From assembly GCA_964428355.1 (NCBI GenBank), contig CAYRYU010000025.1, forward strand, positions 12,909-76,908: a DNA stretch of 64,000 bases, in the 5' to 3' direction. Position numbers and translations under genes: made by a program. Shown piece after piece: positions 16,613 through 24,693 of this stretch (within the stretch, counting starts at the first letter, position 1; each line of letters begins with the position of its first letter). Source of the stretch: CAYRYU01 sp964428355. Lineage in GTDB: Bacteria; Muiribacteriota; Ozemobacteria; Ozemobacterales; Ozemobacteraceae. The notes below the pieces were generated by a model. It worked only from the letters and a program-made list of their open reading frames with translations, was not told the origin of the DNA and searched no databases.

Positions 16613-19600
16613 ACGGTCGGTTCCTTAGGAAGTGCCGGATCGATCGAAAGAACCAGGAGAGTCTGGTCATCCTCTGGAACCGTCTTCCCTGACCAATCTC
16701 GCGTTTTCTGGAAAACCGACTCGATCAGGATGTCCGGGCCGACCTGGGCTGGGCCCGAAACCATCTTCGCAAAACGGTCATAGCCGAACGGCTCGCCTCG
16801 CGAATCAAGGCTTTCTATTATCCCGTCCGTATAGAGGACCAGTCGACTGCCAGGACAAAGGTCGATCCTTCCCTCCTTGAAACGGCCCTGGGCCTTGATT
16901 CCAAGCGGATAACCCGGATGGCCCAGGAAGACCCCGCTTTGGGTCGGAGTGGAAAGTATTCCGAACGGATGGCCGGCAACGGAAAAGGACAGCTTCATCT
17001 CTCCTGGATCGAGGATGCCCAGCCAGAGGGACATCGGCCTGAAGCGCCCGCCCTGTTCACGGAACTCGGCATTCATAGCTTCGAGGATTTCGCCGGGGTT
17101 GCGGAGAGACCGTGCCCCGAGGATCAGGCCCATCTTGGCGGCGGCGGTCACGAGCGATGCGGGAATTCCGTGCCCCGCAACGTCGCCGACGGCGAAAACC
17201 AGTCGTCCCTCGGGAGTGGTGAACCAATCGAAGAAATCCCCGCCCAGGTTCGTCGCCGTCCGACATATTCCGTGCACCGACCATCCTTCTCCGCTTGCCG
17301 GTTTTTCCGGCCAGAGATTTTCCTGAACGGATCGGGCTATCTTCAAATCCCTGAGGTCGCCAAGGATTTCCGAAAGCCGGTTCCCGATCCGGTCCAGTTC
17401 AGAAATTCCACCGATCCGGACAGTCTTTTCGAAATCCCTGTTCTTCAAGGCGAAAAGTCCCTCCCCAAGACGCGAAAGTGGCCCAAGAAGCTTCGAAGAA
17501 AAGAGATGGGCGGCCAGGACTCCCAGAACGAGCAGGGAAACCGTCAGTGCCCACAAGCGTCGGTCAAGGCCCCGAATTCCCCTGAGTACAACTTCATGGG
17601 GTTGCGCAAGCAGAAGGACGTAATCCTCGAGATTCGTGCCTTTGATTGCCGTCAGAAGATACTCACGGTTCGAGATAGCCCCGACAAGGTACTGCGGAAC
17701 CTGGGAGAACATCACCTGATCGGCAACGCGCCGGAGAATCAGGTTGTCCATCGTCCGAATTCGGGGGAATGCCCGAAGGGGGGCACGGCGGGTCATAGGT
17801 ATGGCGGCTGGACGGGGTTCCTCTGTTTCCTGCGCCAGAGCTTGTTCCAAAAACCATTGCGAAAGGAACCGACGCTGCAGGTAACGCCGGTCGAGTGTCA
17901 GGAAGATAATGCATGATGGGGCTCCATCAGGTCCCCGGATCAATTCTGTGAATGTGAAAAGCGGGATGTCCATGATTGTCTGTTTCTGGATCTTTCCCCG
18001 GCGGCGGATGATCCAATAGTAAGACCCCGCCGCTCCGTCGGAGGTTTCTTCAAAACGGGCCGTTTGGGGAACACCCGACGCGACATCCTGGAGCTTGAAA
18101 CCCGAAACCGCCTGGCTCGAAAAATTCTCCAGGATTCGTCCCATCGCTTCATTTGCTTTGGCAAAAACGCTTTTGGGAGACATCCGGCGGAAAAGCGACC
18201 GGTTCCGGACATCGACACAGTTGACCGAAGCGAGGTCCCGGGGGTTGGAATCCACCAGACGTGCAAGATCGGGGAGGGCTGCCCGGATTTCGGGAATTGT
18301 CTTTCCCTCGAGTCGGGAGGCGAACTCCTCGAAAGGCTTGATGCACCGCAGAACTTCCTGGAGGAAAGCCCTGTCGAGTCTTTCCAGGAGTTCCATGTGA
18401 CGTTGCTGGAACTCCCTTTTCAACCGGGATTCCTGGAATCGGCGATCCACCAGAGCGGCGGTCATCAGGGAGCCCGCAAGCAATGAACCTCCGCCAAGAA
18501 GGATCAGTATGATCCTGGACCGGAGTCCGATGAACCACCCTGCCGAAAGCGTTGCCCAGGCAAGCAGCAGCGCACCCGCGATCGCGGATATGGTGAGTAG
18601 CGCCTGGTTCAGGAACGTCCCTGGATCGGGGTCGGAAACCTCCGATTCCAGGCAGAAGAGGCGCTGCCCGCCCTGGCAATCGAGCATGACTCCGAGCCTT
18701 CCTCCGAGGGAAAACTCGTTCGGCCGGTTTCCTGCATCCCTCAAAATCTTTGTAAGCCGTGAAAGGAGGGATGCGTGAGGGGCCGAACCGGGAGAAACCC
18801 GCCGGCCGAAAGCGGTTCCGCGAGAGGCCGTCTCACGGGAAGCGGTTCCGCGAGAGGGCTGGCCGTTCCTGCGGGATCCGCCCAAAGTCTCGCCAAATGC
18901 GGGTCTCAACCTATCCGGGAAGGCGGGATCCCACCATCCGACGAGGAGCGATCTCGGAGCGACCCGGCGGACCTCCTGGATCGCCCTGTCGAAAAGCGCA
19001 GGTCGGTCCATTCCTTCGAGGTTGACAAAGGCTACAAGAAAACCCCGAATCCTTCCTTTTCTGGTGCGAAGGGGCCACCATCCTCCCCAAGCCCTGTTCC
19101 AGAGATTGCCAATTCTCATGAAACAACCCGGATTCGGGGACATTGCTCCAAGGGCATCCCGATTTCCGCAGAAGGCGGAGAAGATCCGGTCATTCTCGGG
19201 TTTTCCAGGATTCTTCAGCGCTTCCATGAACCTCCTGGAAGCCTTTCGGGGTAGGGTAGGGGACCCTTCGAATGGAAGGGGGTTTCCCTCTGAATCGAAA
19301 AGGAGTATCTCGAGAATCCCCCCTTCGTCTCTGGTAACCCGGGCCAACCTCCCAGCAAGCGAACGAAGCTGGATCGGAAGGTTCGAAAGCCTTTCCATGA
19401 GCCTTTGGAACCTGGTTTCGGGGTTTCCCATGACCGCCGTTCGGCTGAGGATCTGGCGCATCTGGGAAGCCCTTTCCTTACGGCTTTCGGCCACCTCCGC
19501 ACGGGCTCTGTCATCGATGAGACGAAGGCCGAGGAAAAAGGGGATTCCGATAAATACCGCTATCGAAAACAGTGCCCAGAAGACCGAACGCAGACGTCGC

Positions 19601-19668
19601 CGCTCCGTCCCTCCTGAGAAATCCTGGTGGTGCGTGGGGTTGGGCTTCTCCCGCTCACGGGCGACCAT
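16609..19668 (-). CDS. Membrane-bound SpoIIE-type PP2C phosphatase with HAMP (second of pair)
   Basis: 1019 residues from the ATG at 19668, chosen for the upstream GGGAGAGG ribosome site; the frame is open further upstream but that stretch is Pro/Gly-rich and non-domain-like. TM about 28-48; extracytoplasmic domain to about 360; paired TM segments about 365-425; second extracytoplasmic domain; TM near 740; HAMP; PP2C domain with GGDFFD, GDVAGHG and LYTDGIIES. The layout copies the downstream phosphatase, so the pair arose by duplication but has diverged strongly outside the catalytic domain. A 30-bp-period repeat lies inside the first sensor region. The product likely acts on the same or a sister target. 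Confidence 0.83.
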   Translation of the reverse strand: MVAREREKPNPTHHQDFSGGTERRRLRSVFWALFSIAVFIGIPFFLGLRLIDDRARAEVAESRKERASQMRQILSRTAVMGNPETRFQRLMERLSNLPIQLRSLAGRLARVTRDEGGILEILLFDSEGNPLPFEGSPTLPRKASRRFMEALKNPGKPENDRIFSAFCGNRDALGAMSPNPGCFMRIGNLWNRAWGGWWPLRTRKGRIRGFLVAFVNLEGMDRPALFDRAIQEVRRVAPRSLLVGWWDPAFPDRLRPAFGETLGGSRRNGQPSRGTASRETASRGTAFGRRVSPGSAPHASLLSRLTKILRDAGNRPNEFSLGGRLGVMLDCQGGQRLFCLESEVSDPDPGTFLNQALLTISAIAGALLLAWATLSAGWFIGLRSRIILILLGGGSLLAGSLMTAALVDRRFQESRLKREFQQRHMELLERLDRAFLQEVLRCIKPFEEFASRLEGKTIPEIRAALPDLARLVDSNPRDLASVNCVDVRNRSLFRRMSPKSVFAKANEAMGRILENFSSQAVSGFKLQDVASGVPQTARFEETSDGAAGSYYWIIRRRGKIQKQTIMDIPLFTFTELIRGPDGAPSCIIFLTLDRRYLQRRFLSQWFLEQALAQETEEPRPAAIPMTRRAPLRAFPRIRTMDNLILRRVADQVMFSQVPQYLVGAISNREYLLTAIKGTNLEDYVLLLAQPHEVVLRGIRGLDRRLWALTVSLLVLGVLAAHLFSSKLLGPLSRLGEGLFALKNRDFEKTVRIGGISELDRIGNRLSEILGDLRDLKIARSVQENLWPEKPASGEGWSVHGICRTATNLGGDFFDWFTTPEGRLVFAVGDVAGHGIPASLVTAAAKMGLILGARSLRNPGEILEAMNAEFREQGGRFRPMSLWLGILDPGEMKLSFSVAGHPFGILSTPTQSGVFLGHPGYPLGIKAQGRFKEGRIDLCPGSRLVLYTDGIIESLDSRGEPFGYDRFAKMVSGPAQVGPDILIESVFQKTRDWSGKTVPEDDQTLLVLSIDPALPKEPTV
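18811..18857. repeat. 17-bp direct repeat at 30-bp spacing inside phosphatase gene
   Basis: AGCGGTTCCGCGAGAGG occurs at 18811-18827 and 18841-18857. The 30-bp period is 10 codons, producing a repeated peptide (RGTASRETASRGTAF) in the first extracytoplasmic region. Copy-number change would stay in frame. Confidence 0.9.
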
Positions 19669-19893
19669 GCTTTTCCTCTCCCTTTTATCGCCTTCCCGAT
19701 CCGGACCCGATCCAAGAATAATCCACCACGAAAGATTTAGCCACCCGGGAATGCGGTCAAGACCGAGGACGGATTCAGTGTTCGCATTTCCGGGGATTCC
19801 GGCTAACCCAAGAAGTGATCTGGGTCCGTCGTTCTCTCCAAAAATCGCGGGTGCAACCGCAAATCCTTGGCGATTTGGGTGGCCTGGTCCGGT

Positions 19894-19922
19894 TTGCCCT
19901 CTTTTCCAGGATGGGGTAGAAT
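19894..19922 (+). promoter_or_regulatory. Sigma-70-type promoter before the NamZ-like gene
   Basis: TTGCCC (19894-19899), 17-bp spacer, TAGAAT (19917-19922). The predicted start of transcription coincides with the ATG at 19929, so the mRNA may be leaderless or nearly so. Confidence 0.45.
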
Positions 19923-19928
19923 AGGAAC

Positions 19929-21170
19929 ATGAGGTCGGTGAGGTGTTTCCCCCTTTTGTGGGCGGTTTTATCGGTTTTGGGGGTGATTGTTTCAAGCGCC
20001 GAAGCACAACCTACGGTGAAGCTCGGAATCGAGGTTCTTGCGACCGAGCATCCGGAGATGGTCCGTGGGAAAAAGGTTGCGCTGCTTTGCTCCCCCGCCT
20101 CATTGGATGGGAACCTCCGGCCCTCGGTCGATCGCCTTGCCAAAGCCTCCACCGTGGAGGTCATCTTCACCGCGGACACGTTTTTCCGGGAAACCGCAGC
20201 CTCCCCGGAGGCCGAAGGCCAGGTGGACGTGGTCACCGGGGCGCGTGTGATCAAGATCGAAGATCCGCTGGTTCGGCCGAGGGCCGACTCGGTCAAGGGG
20301 CTCGACCTGATCGTGGTGGACGTGCAGGATCTCGGGATCAGGTTCTTCCAGTATGTCACCCTTGTCGCCCAATTCCTCGAGCTGGCGCGGGAAGCCGGAA
20401 TCCCCATCATCGTCCTCGACCGGCCCAACCCCATCAACGGAATCACCGTTTCCGGACCGGTCCTCGACGTGAATTTCCGAAGCCGGTTCGGGGTTTTCCC
20501 GATCCCTTTGGTTTATGGCATGACGATCGGGGAGCTTTCCCTCTACTTCAACAAGGTTTTCGGAATCGGTGCGAAACTGACTGTAATCGGCATGGAGAAC
20601 TATTCCCGGCTTTTGGAGTATTCGGAGTCGGGGTTGCATTGGGCGATGCCCTCCGACCACCTGCCCGAACCTTCCACCCCGGCTTATTATGCAGTAACGG
20701 GCTTCCTGGGCGAACTTGGGGTCTTCTCGACCGGGGTTGGGACCACCCGCCCGTTCCATTTCGTCCTCGCCCCCTGGATTGACGGCCAGATCCTGGCACA
20801 GAAGCTTGGCTATTTGCAGCTTCCGGGAGTCAAGTTCAAGGCGACGAACATTACGCCGATGTACGGCCTTTTCCAGCAGAAGCGCACCCCCGGAATCGAG
20901 ATAGTCATCGACAACACCATTCTTTTCGATCCCTTCCTCACCGGTTTCGCAATCCTGCAAGCGCTTTTCGAGCTGTATCCCGACAAAATCCCCCTCGCGA
21001 ATCCGACCGTCTCCCAGGGAATGGATACCCTGTTGGGGGGCTCCTTCGCTCGGAATGCCATCTTGAAAAGGACACCCGTGAACGAGACCTCGTCATCCCT
21101 CGAGATGCAGCTGAAGGAGTTCCGGAAGAACCGGAAGTCGTTTCTCATCTACCAGGACCTGACGCCATGA
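19929..21170 (+). CDS. DUF1343 / NamZ-like protein with altered active-site motif
   Basis: 413 residues; signal peptide 1-26 ending VSSAEA. The family fold is clear: LGIEVLATEHPEMVRGKKVALLCSPAS split over the N-terminus, IVVDVQDLGIRFFQYVT, IIVLDRPNPING, PLVYGMTIGELS. NamZ (GH171) enzymes are exo-N-acetylmuramidases removing MurNAc from peptidoglycan fragments. The usual FGPEHG segment after the first Rossmann strand is here FTADTFFRE, so the conserved Glu-His pair is missing and activity may be lost or changed. The stop overlaps the start of a PilV-like pseudopilin (ATGA), making it first gene of the second pilin operon. No Shine-Dalgarno is obvious. Confidence 0.85.
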   Translation: MRSVRCFPLLWAVLSVLGVIVSSAEAQPTVKLGIEVLATEHPEMVRGKKVALLCSPASLDGNLRPSVDRLAKASTVEVIFTADTFFRETAASPEAEGQVDVVTGARVIKIEDPLVRPRADSVKGLDLIVVDVQDLGIRFFQYVTLVAQFLELAREAGIPIIVLDRPNPINGITVSGPVLDVNFRSRFGVFPIPLVYGMTIGELSLYFNKVFGIGAKLTVIGMENYSRLLEYSESGLHWAMPSDHLPEPSTPAYYAVTGFLGELGVFSTGVGTTRPFHFVLAPWIDGQILAQKLGYLQLPGVKFKATNITPMYGLFQQKRTPGIEIVIDNTILFDPFLTGFAILQALFELYPDKIPLANPTVSQGMDTLLGGSFARNAILKRTPVNETSSSLEMQLKEFRKNRKSFLIYQDLTP

Positions 21171-21637
21171 CAGGAAAGCGCCAGGGGGCTTCCGGGATGT
21201 CCATGATCGAGATCCTCATCGGGCTTTTCATATTGGGCCTCGTGATAATCCCCTCGTTCAACGTGATTCTCAGCGACACCCGGTCCGTGAAGGCGACGCG
21301 TGACCACGTGTCGGCGGCTTTTCTTGCACAGAAGATGTTCGAGACCGCCAGGTCGTTCAAGTTCGAACTCCTCGATTCGGAACAGTATTCATCCGAGCCT
21401 GACAAACAAAAGAAAACTCTCGAATGGATCCTCAAGAACGACACGAATATGAACCAACAGAAGATCAACGGCATATTGTACAAGATCACCAACGTCAATA
21501 TCGAACCCGTCAAGAACAAGAATGCGGTTGACGACCCCTGGTTTCTGGTCCTCTTTTCTTTCGCAATCGAGTATCAAAGTCCGGACGGTCGATCGCACCG
21601 TCTCGACCTGGCCACGGGGATAGCCCAGGAGGAATGA
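21167..21637 (+). CDS. Pseudopilin, PilV/GspI type (second set)
   Basis: 156 residues. Prepilin leader MTGKRQGASG, then MSMIE with Glu at +5 and a hydrophobic helix ILIGLFILGLVIIPSFNVIL. The short soluble domain has no known motif. ATG overlaps the NamZ-like stop by 4 bp and its own stop overlaps the next pseudopilin, so the set is translationally coupled. Expected minor pilin. Confidence 0.85.
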   Translation: MTGKRQGASGMSMIEILIGLFILGLVIIPSFNVILSDTRSVKATRDHVSAAFLAQKMFETARSFKFELLDSEQYSSEPDKQKKTLEWILKNDTNMNQQKINGILYKITNVNIEPVKNKNAVDDPWFLVLFSFAIEYQSPDGRSHRLDLATGIAQEE

Positions 21638-22296
21638 TGAGAGCGCTCCGCGGTTTCAGTCTGGTGGAGGTTTTGTCCGTCGTGATCATTCTCGTGGTCG
21701 TGATGGGCAGCCTTTTCAAAACCTTCTCCGGTGCCCGGCGCGGGGTGAACGAGGCAATGGAGAACCAGATCGTGAACGATGACCTCCAAAGGCTGGTGGA
21801 CCGTTTGACCGAGGAGGTCAGGGAAGCGAACTACATCATCGATGACAACCTTCCAAAGGTCAAGCCCGGCGAGGAGGATTCGATCAACATCCCACCCGAC
21901 GACGATTACCTCCTGTTCAGCAAGGTCACCTACGATTTCAAAAAGGATCCCAAGACCCTGACGGCGGACCAGGTAAATTACACGTCGAAACAGATCAAGT
22001 ACTACCTGGTAAAGGAAGACCCTGACCAGGCCACGGGTCCGTATATTCTGTTCAGGTCGATGCTTCCGTTCGACGACCTTCGCAAGGCCGTGGAAAGCGA
22101 GAAAACGATTTTCCCGGTTATGAACGACATTGACCAGCTGCTGTTCTACCGTCTCGAAGAGCCTGATGCGAGACGTTCTGGAAACCTGTACATGAAGGTC
22201 GTCCTCTCCCGCCAGGACAAGCCGGGCGATTCAGCTTCGAAGTACACTTCCTCCATAACCATGAACGTCAAGGAGAGGGGGGCCGAGCCGCAATGA
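21634..22296 (+). CDS. Pseudopilin, PilW/GspJ type (second set)
   Basis: 220 residues. Leader MMRALRG then FSLVE (Glu +5) and hydrophobic helix VLSVVIILVVVMGSLF; the second ATG is an equally good start. The segment DDLQRLVDRLTEEVREANYI is the usual helix extension of PilW/GspJ proteins. Overlaps both neighbours by 4 bp. Confidence 0.85.
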   Translation: MMRALRGFSLVEVLSVVIILVVVMGSLFKTFSGARRGVNEAMENQIVNDDLQRLVDRLTEEVREANYIIDDNLPKVKPGEEDSINIPPDDDYLLFSKVTYDFKKDPKTLTADQVNYTSKQIKYYLVKEDPDQATGPYILFRSMLPFDDLRKAVESEKTIFPVMNDIDQLLFYRLEEPDARRSGNLYMKVVLSRQDKPGDSASKYTSSITMNVKERGAEPQ

Positions 22297-24593
22297 CCGC
22301 GAAAAGGGGTTCCGCGATTCTCGTCGCGCTGGGGGTCGGATTCGTTCTCCTGATCGTGATCGCGACCCTCCGGAACTTTTCGAGCTATCGGATCCAGACC
22401 ACCATCCAGGAAAGCCGGAACGTCAAGGCGCTCGGGATAGCGGAAGCCGGGGTGGCCTTCGCCATGACCGAGCTTTCCCAGTCATTCGATTTCCAGACCC
22501 ACAAGTCGAAATCCGACCTGACATGGGAGGGGGCCGAGACGAACACCCCAACCCTGGAGGCGAAAAGCGGTTTCAATTTCAACGTGACGAGTTCAGGCCG
22601 GGGAACCTACTGCGGGACGCTTGCGGACGGCGAATTCCGTGTCCGATGCGGGCCCATCACTTACGGAGACGACCCGAAACGCTCGACGAACATCGACAAG
22701 AGCAAGGCTTACATCCATATCCAATCGATGGGCAAGGTCGGGGAGACCATCAAGTGCGTCGACGTGATCGTCCAGCGCAGGTTTCCGGGCCGCGAGTTCC
22801 TTCTCTACGACGGGGAGTATCTTTCGATCGTATACGGTGAACCGGGGGAAACCAACGTCAACAAATTCTCCACCGGGCACCTCTACGGGCACAAAGGTAT
22901 CGAGATCGGGAAGATCATGCGCGACAAGCACCAGACCTGCGCGGAGGGTTCCAACCAGGAGCTTTTCAACATGAACAGCATCATCAGCGGTGATGGCGGA
23001 ATCTTCCTGTACAACACGATCAAGGCGAATTTTCGTGCACGGCCCGGCCAGCCCGAGCTCACGGAAGATCTTCCCCGGACGATCGAGTTCCCTCTTTCGG
23101 GAACTTATTCCTCTTCCGATGCCGAGGTTCACGGGGAGATGCCAAAGGAGATCGCGGGCCAGGTGCCCAAGTTCCCCGAGGATCTCCAGAAGAAACTCGA
23201 AGGGCGCGTTCTGGACAAGGATGCCAAGGTCAGCATCATCATCAAGCGGATCCCGTTCGACGATCACCGGAAGGACGCCCAGGACGGAGGAACCTACTTC
23301 TCCGAAGCCGAATGCAACGAGGAATACAGGGTTCCCGACGGCTGGCCCGACTCTTCGGGAAACGTCGTCAAGGTCAAGAAGATCGATTTCGGGAACGAAA
23401 TCCATCAGGGCAATTTCACCCTTCCAGCTGGCTTCAAGGGCGTCATATTCGCGGAAGGAAACCTGGTCATCAAGGGGAATCCCCCAAAGGACCTGAAGAT
23501 CGTCTCGAACAAGAACGTTTTCATGGCAGGGGATTTCAACCAGGCCGGAAACCCCGGCGCAACGGGCGCGGGGCAGAACCCCGAACGCTACGGACTCCCC
23601 CAGAACTACGCGGAAAACGCTATGAAAAGCGAGGATTACATCCCTGACATCAAGAACAAACTCCTGAACGATGCCAATGTGACGGGGACTGGCTTCCGAT
23701 ACCACAAGGCGGTTTCGGTCATCGGAAAGGAGCGGGTGGTATACGATTATCGCAGCCCCGTGGACTGTTTCGAGAATGAGCTGTACCCCTTCATGAAATA
23801 CAAGATTGCCTCCTTCCTCAAGGACGAGACAAACGCCCGCAACTCGATACTGATGGTCAGCGGAAACGGCGGGATCGTCGCCTCGGCCACCAACGGAACC
23901 GATGTAAGGAATTCGATTGCCTCATATTTTCAGGAGTTTCCCCTCCTCGACACTTCCGCCGAGGACGATATCAAGCAGAAGTTCGAGGATGCCCGGAACA
24001 ACTCGGGATCGAACTTCTTCGATGACACGGCTTTCGATGGCCTCTGCAAGGAAACCTGGAAGAGTTACAGCTCCCTTTACCACGGAAAGCGCATGGAGAA
24101 CGAGGGCAGCTCCGAAAAGGGGAAGTTCGGGGTTTACAAGCTGCTCGAAAAGCTGAGGGGGGAGTTGATCGATTCCTCCGGCGCGGCAAAGCAGGACAAG
24201 CACGATGATTTCCTCTTCTTCCCGGAAATGACCCAGAACGCGATGTGCATCTCGGCGGGAAAAAGGAACAACGTCTTCTATTCCGGACCCGACTACTCGA
24301 AGCGATTCGACGAAATCGGACGGTCGGAGACCTGTTTTTCGGCCCAGGTCGGGTTGAAGCATTCCAAGATGACGGAGATGGTCCACCGGCTCTACGGGTC
24401 CGAGATCCGGCTCGCCATTTTCCCGAACAAGCCGATCACGGGGCCGACCTACAATCCCCCGACGCGAAGGAAGATCTATGACGAAACCCTTCCACGGCTT
24501 GGGGGAGATTACGGCAACAGCGATCTTGCCGCTTTCCTGATCCTTACTTGGAAAGACACGCGGGTCACCGCAAAGGAGTTCCAGGAGTTCTGA
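22293..24593 (+). CDS. Oversized PilX/GspK-type pseudopilin with large exported domain
   Basis: 766 residues, several times longer than typical PilX proteins (about 200). Leader MTAKRG, then SAILVALGVGFVLLIVIATL without Glu +5, followed by RNVKALGIAEAGVAFAMTEL, the PilX-type helix. The remaining 700 residues are a beta-rich exported region with scattered cysteines and no recognised motif; a stretch near 370-420 (LPAGFKGVIFAEGNLVIKGN) resembles a beta-helix turn pattern seen in other PilX-like proteins. It probably combines tip pilin and adhesive or structural domain in one chain. Last gene of the NamZ-like/pseudopilin operon. Confidence 0.78.
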   Translation: MTAKRGSAILVALGVGFVLLIVIATLRNFSSYRIQTTIQESRNVKALGIAEAGVAFAMTELSQSFDFQTHKSKSDLTWEGAETNTPTLEAKSGFNFNVTSSGRGTYCGTLADGEFRVRCGPITYGDDPKRSTNIDKSKAYIHIQSMGKVGETIKCVDVIVQRRFPGREFLLYDGEYLSIVYGEPGETNVNKFSTGHLYGHKGIEIGKIMRDKHQTCAEGSNQELFNMNSIISGDGGIFLYNTIKANFRARPGQPELTEDLPRTIEFPLSGTYSSSDAEVHGEMPKEIAGQVPKFPEDLQKKLEGRVLDKDAKVSIIIKRIPFDDHRKDAQDGGTYFSEAECNEEYRVPDGWPDSSGNVVKVKKIDFGNEIHQGNFTLPAGFKGVIFAEGNLVIKGNPPKDLKIVSNKNVFMAGDFNQAGNPGATGAGQNPERYGLPQNYAENAMKSEDYIPDIKNKLLNDANVTGTGFRYHKAVSVIGKERVVYDYRSPVDCFENELYPFMKYKIASFLKDETNARNSILMVSGNGGIVASATNGTDVRNSIASYFQEFPLLDTSAEDDIKQKFEDARNNSGSNFFDDTAFDGLCKETWKSYSSLYHGKRMENEGSSEKGKFGVYKLLEKLRGELIDSSGAAKQDKHDDFLFFPEMTQNAMCISAGKRNNVFYSGPDYSKRFDEIGRSETCFSAQVGLKHSKMTEMVHRLYGSEIRLAIFPNKPITGPTYNPPTRRKIYDETLPRLGGDYGNSDLAAFLILTWKDTRVTAKEFQEF

Positions 24594-24693
24594 TCCCTTC
24601 CACCGCGATCGGCCCGATGGAAAATGAACCAACCTGCCCCCGAACCCTCGGCGGTTCCGGGTGCTTTCGCGGGTGGCGGAAACGGACCCAAGG

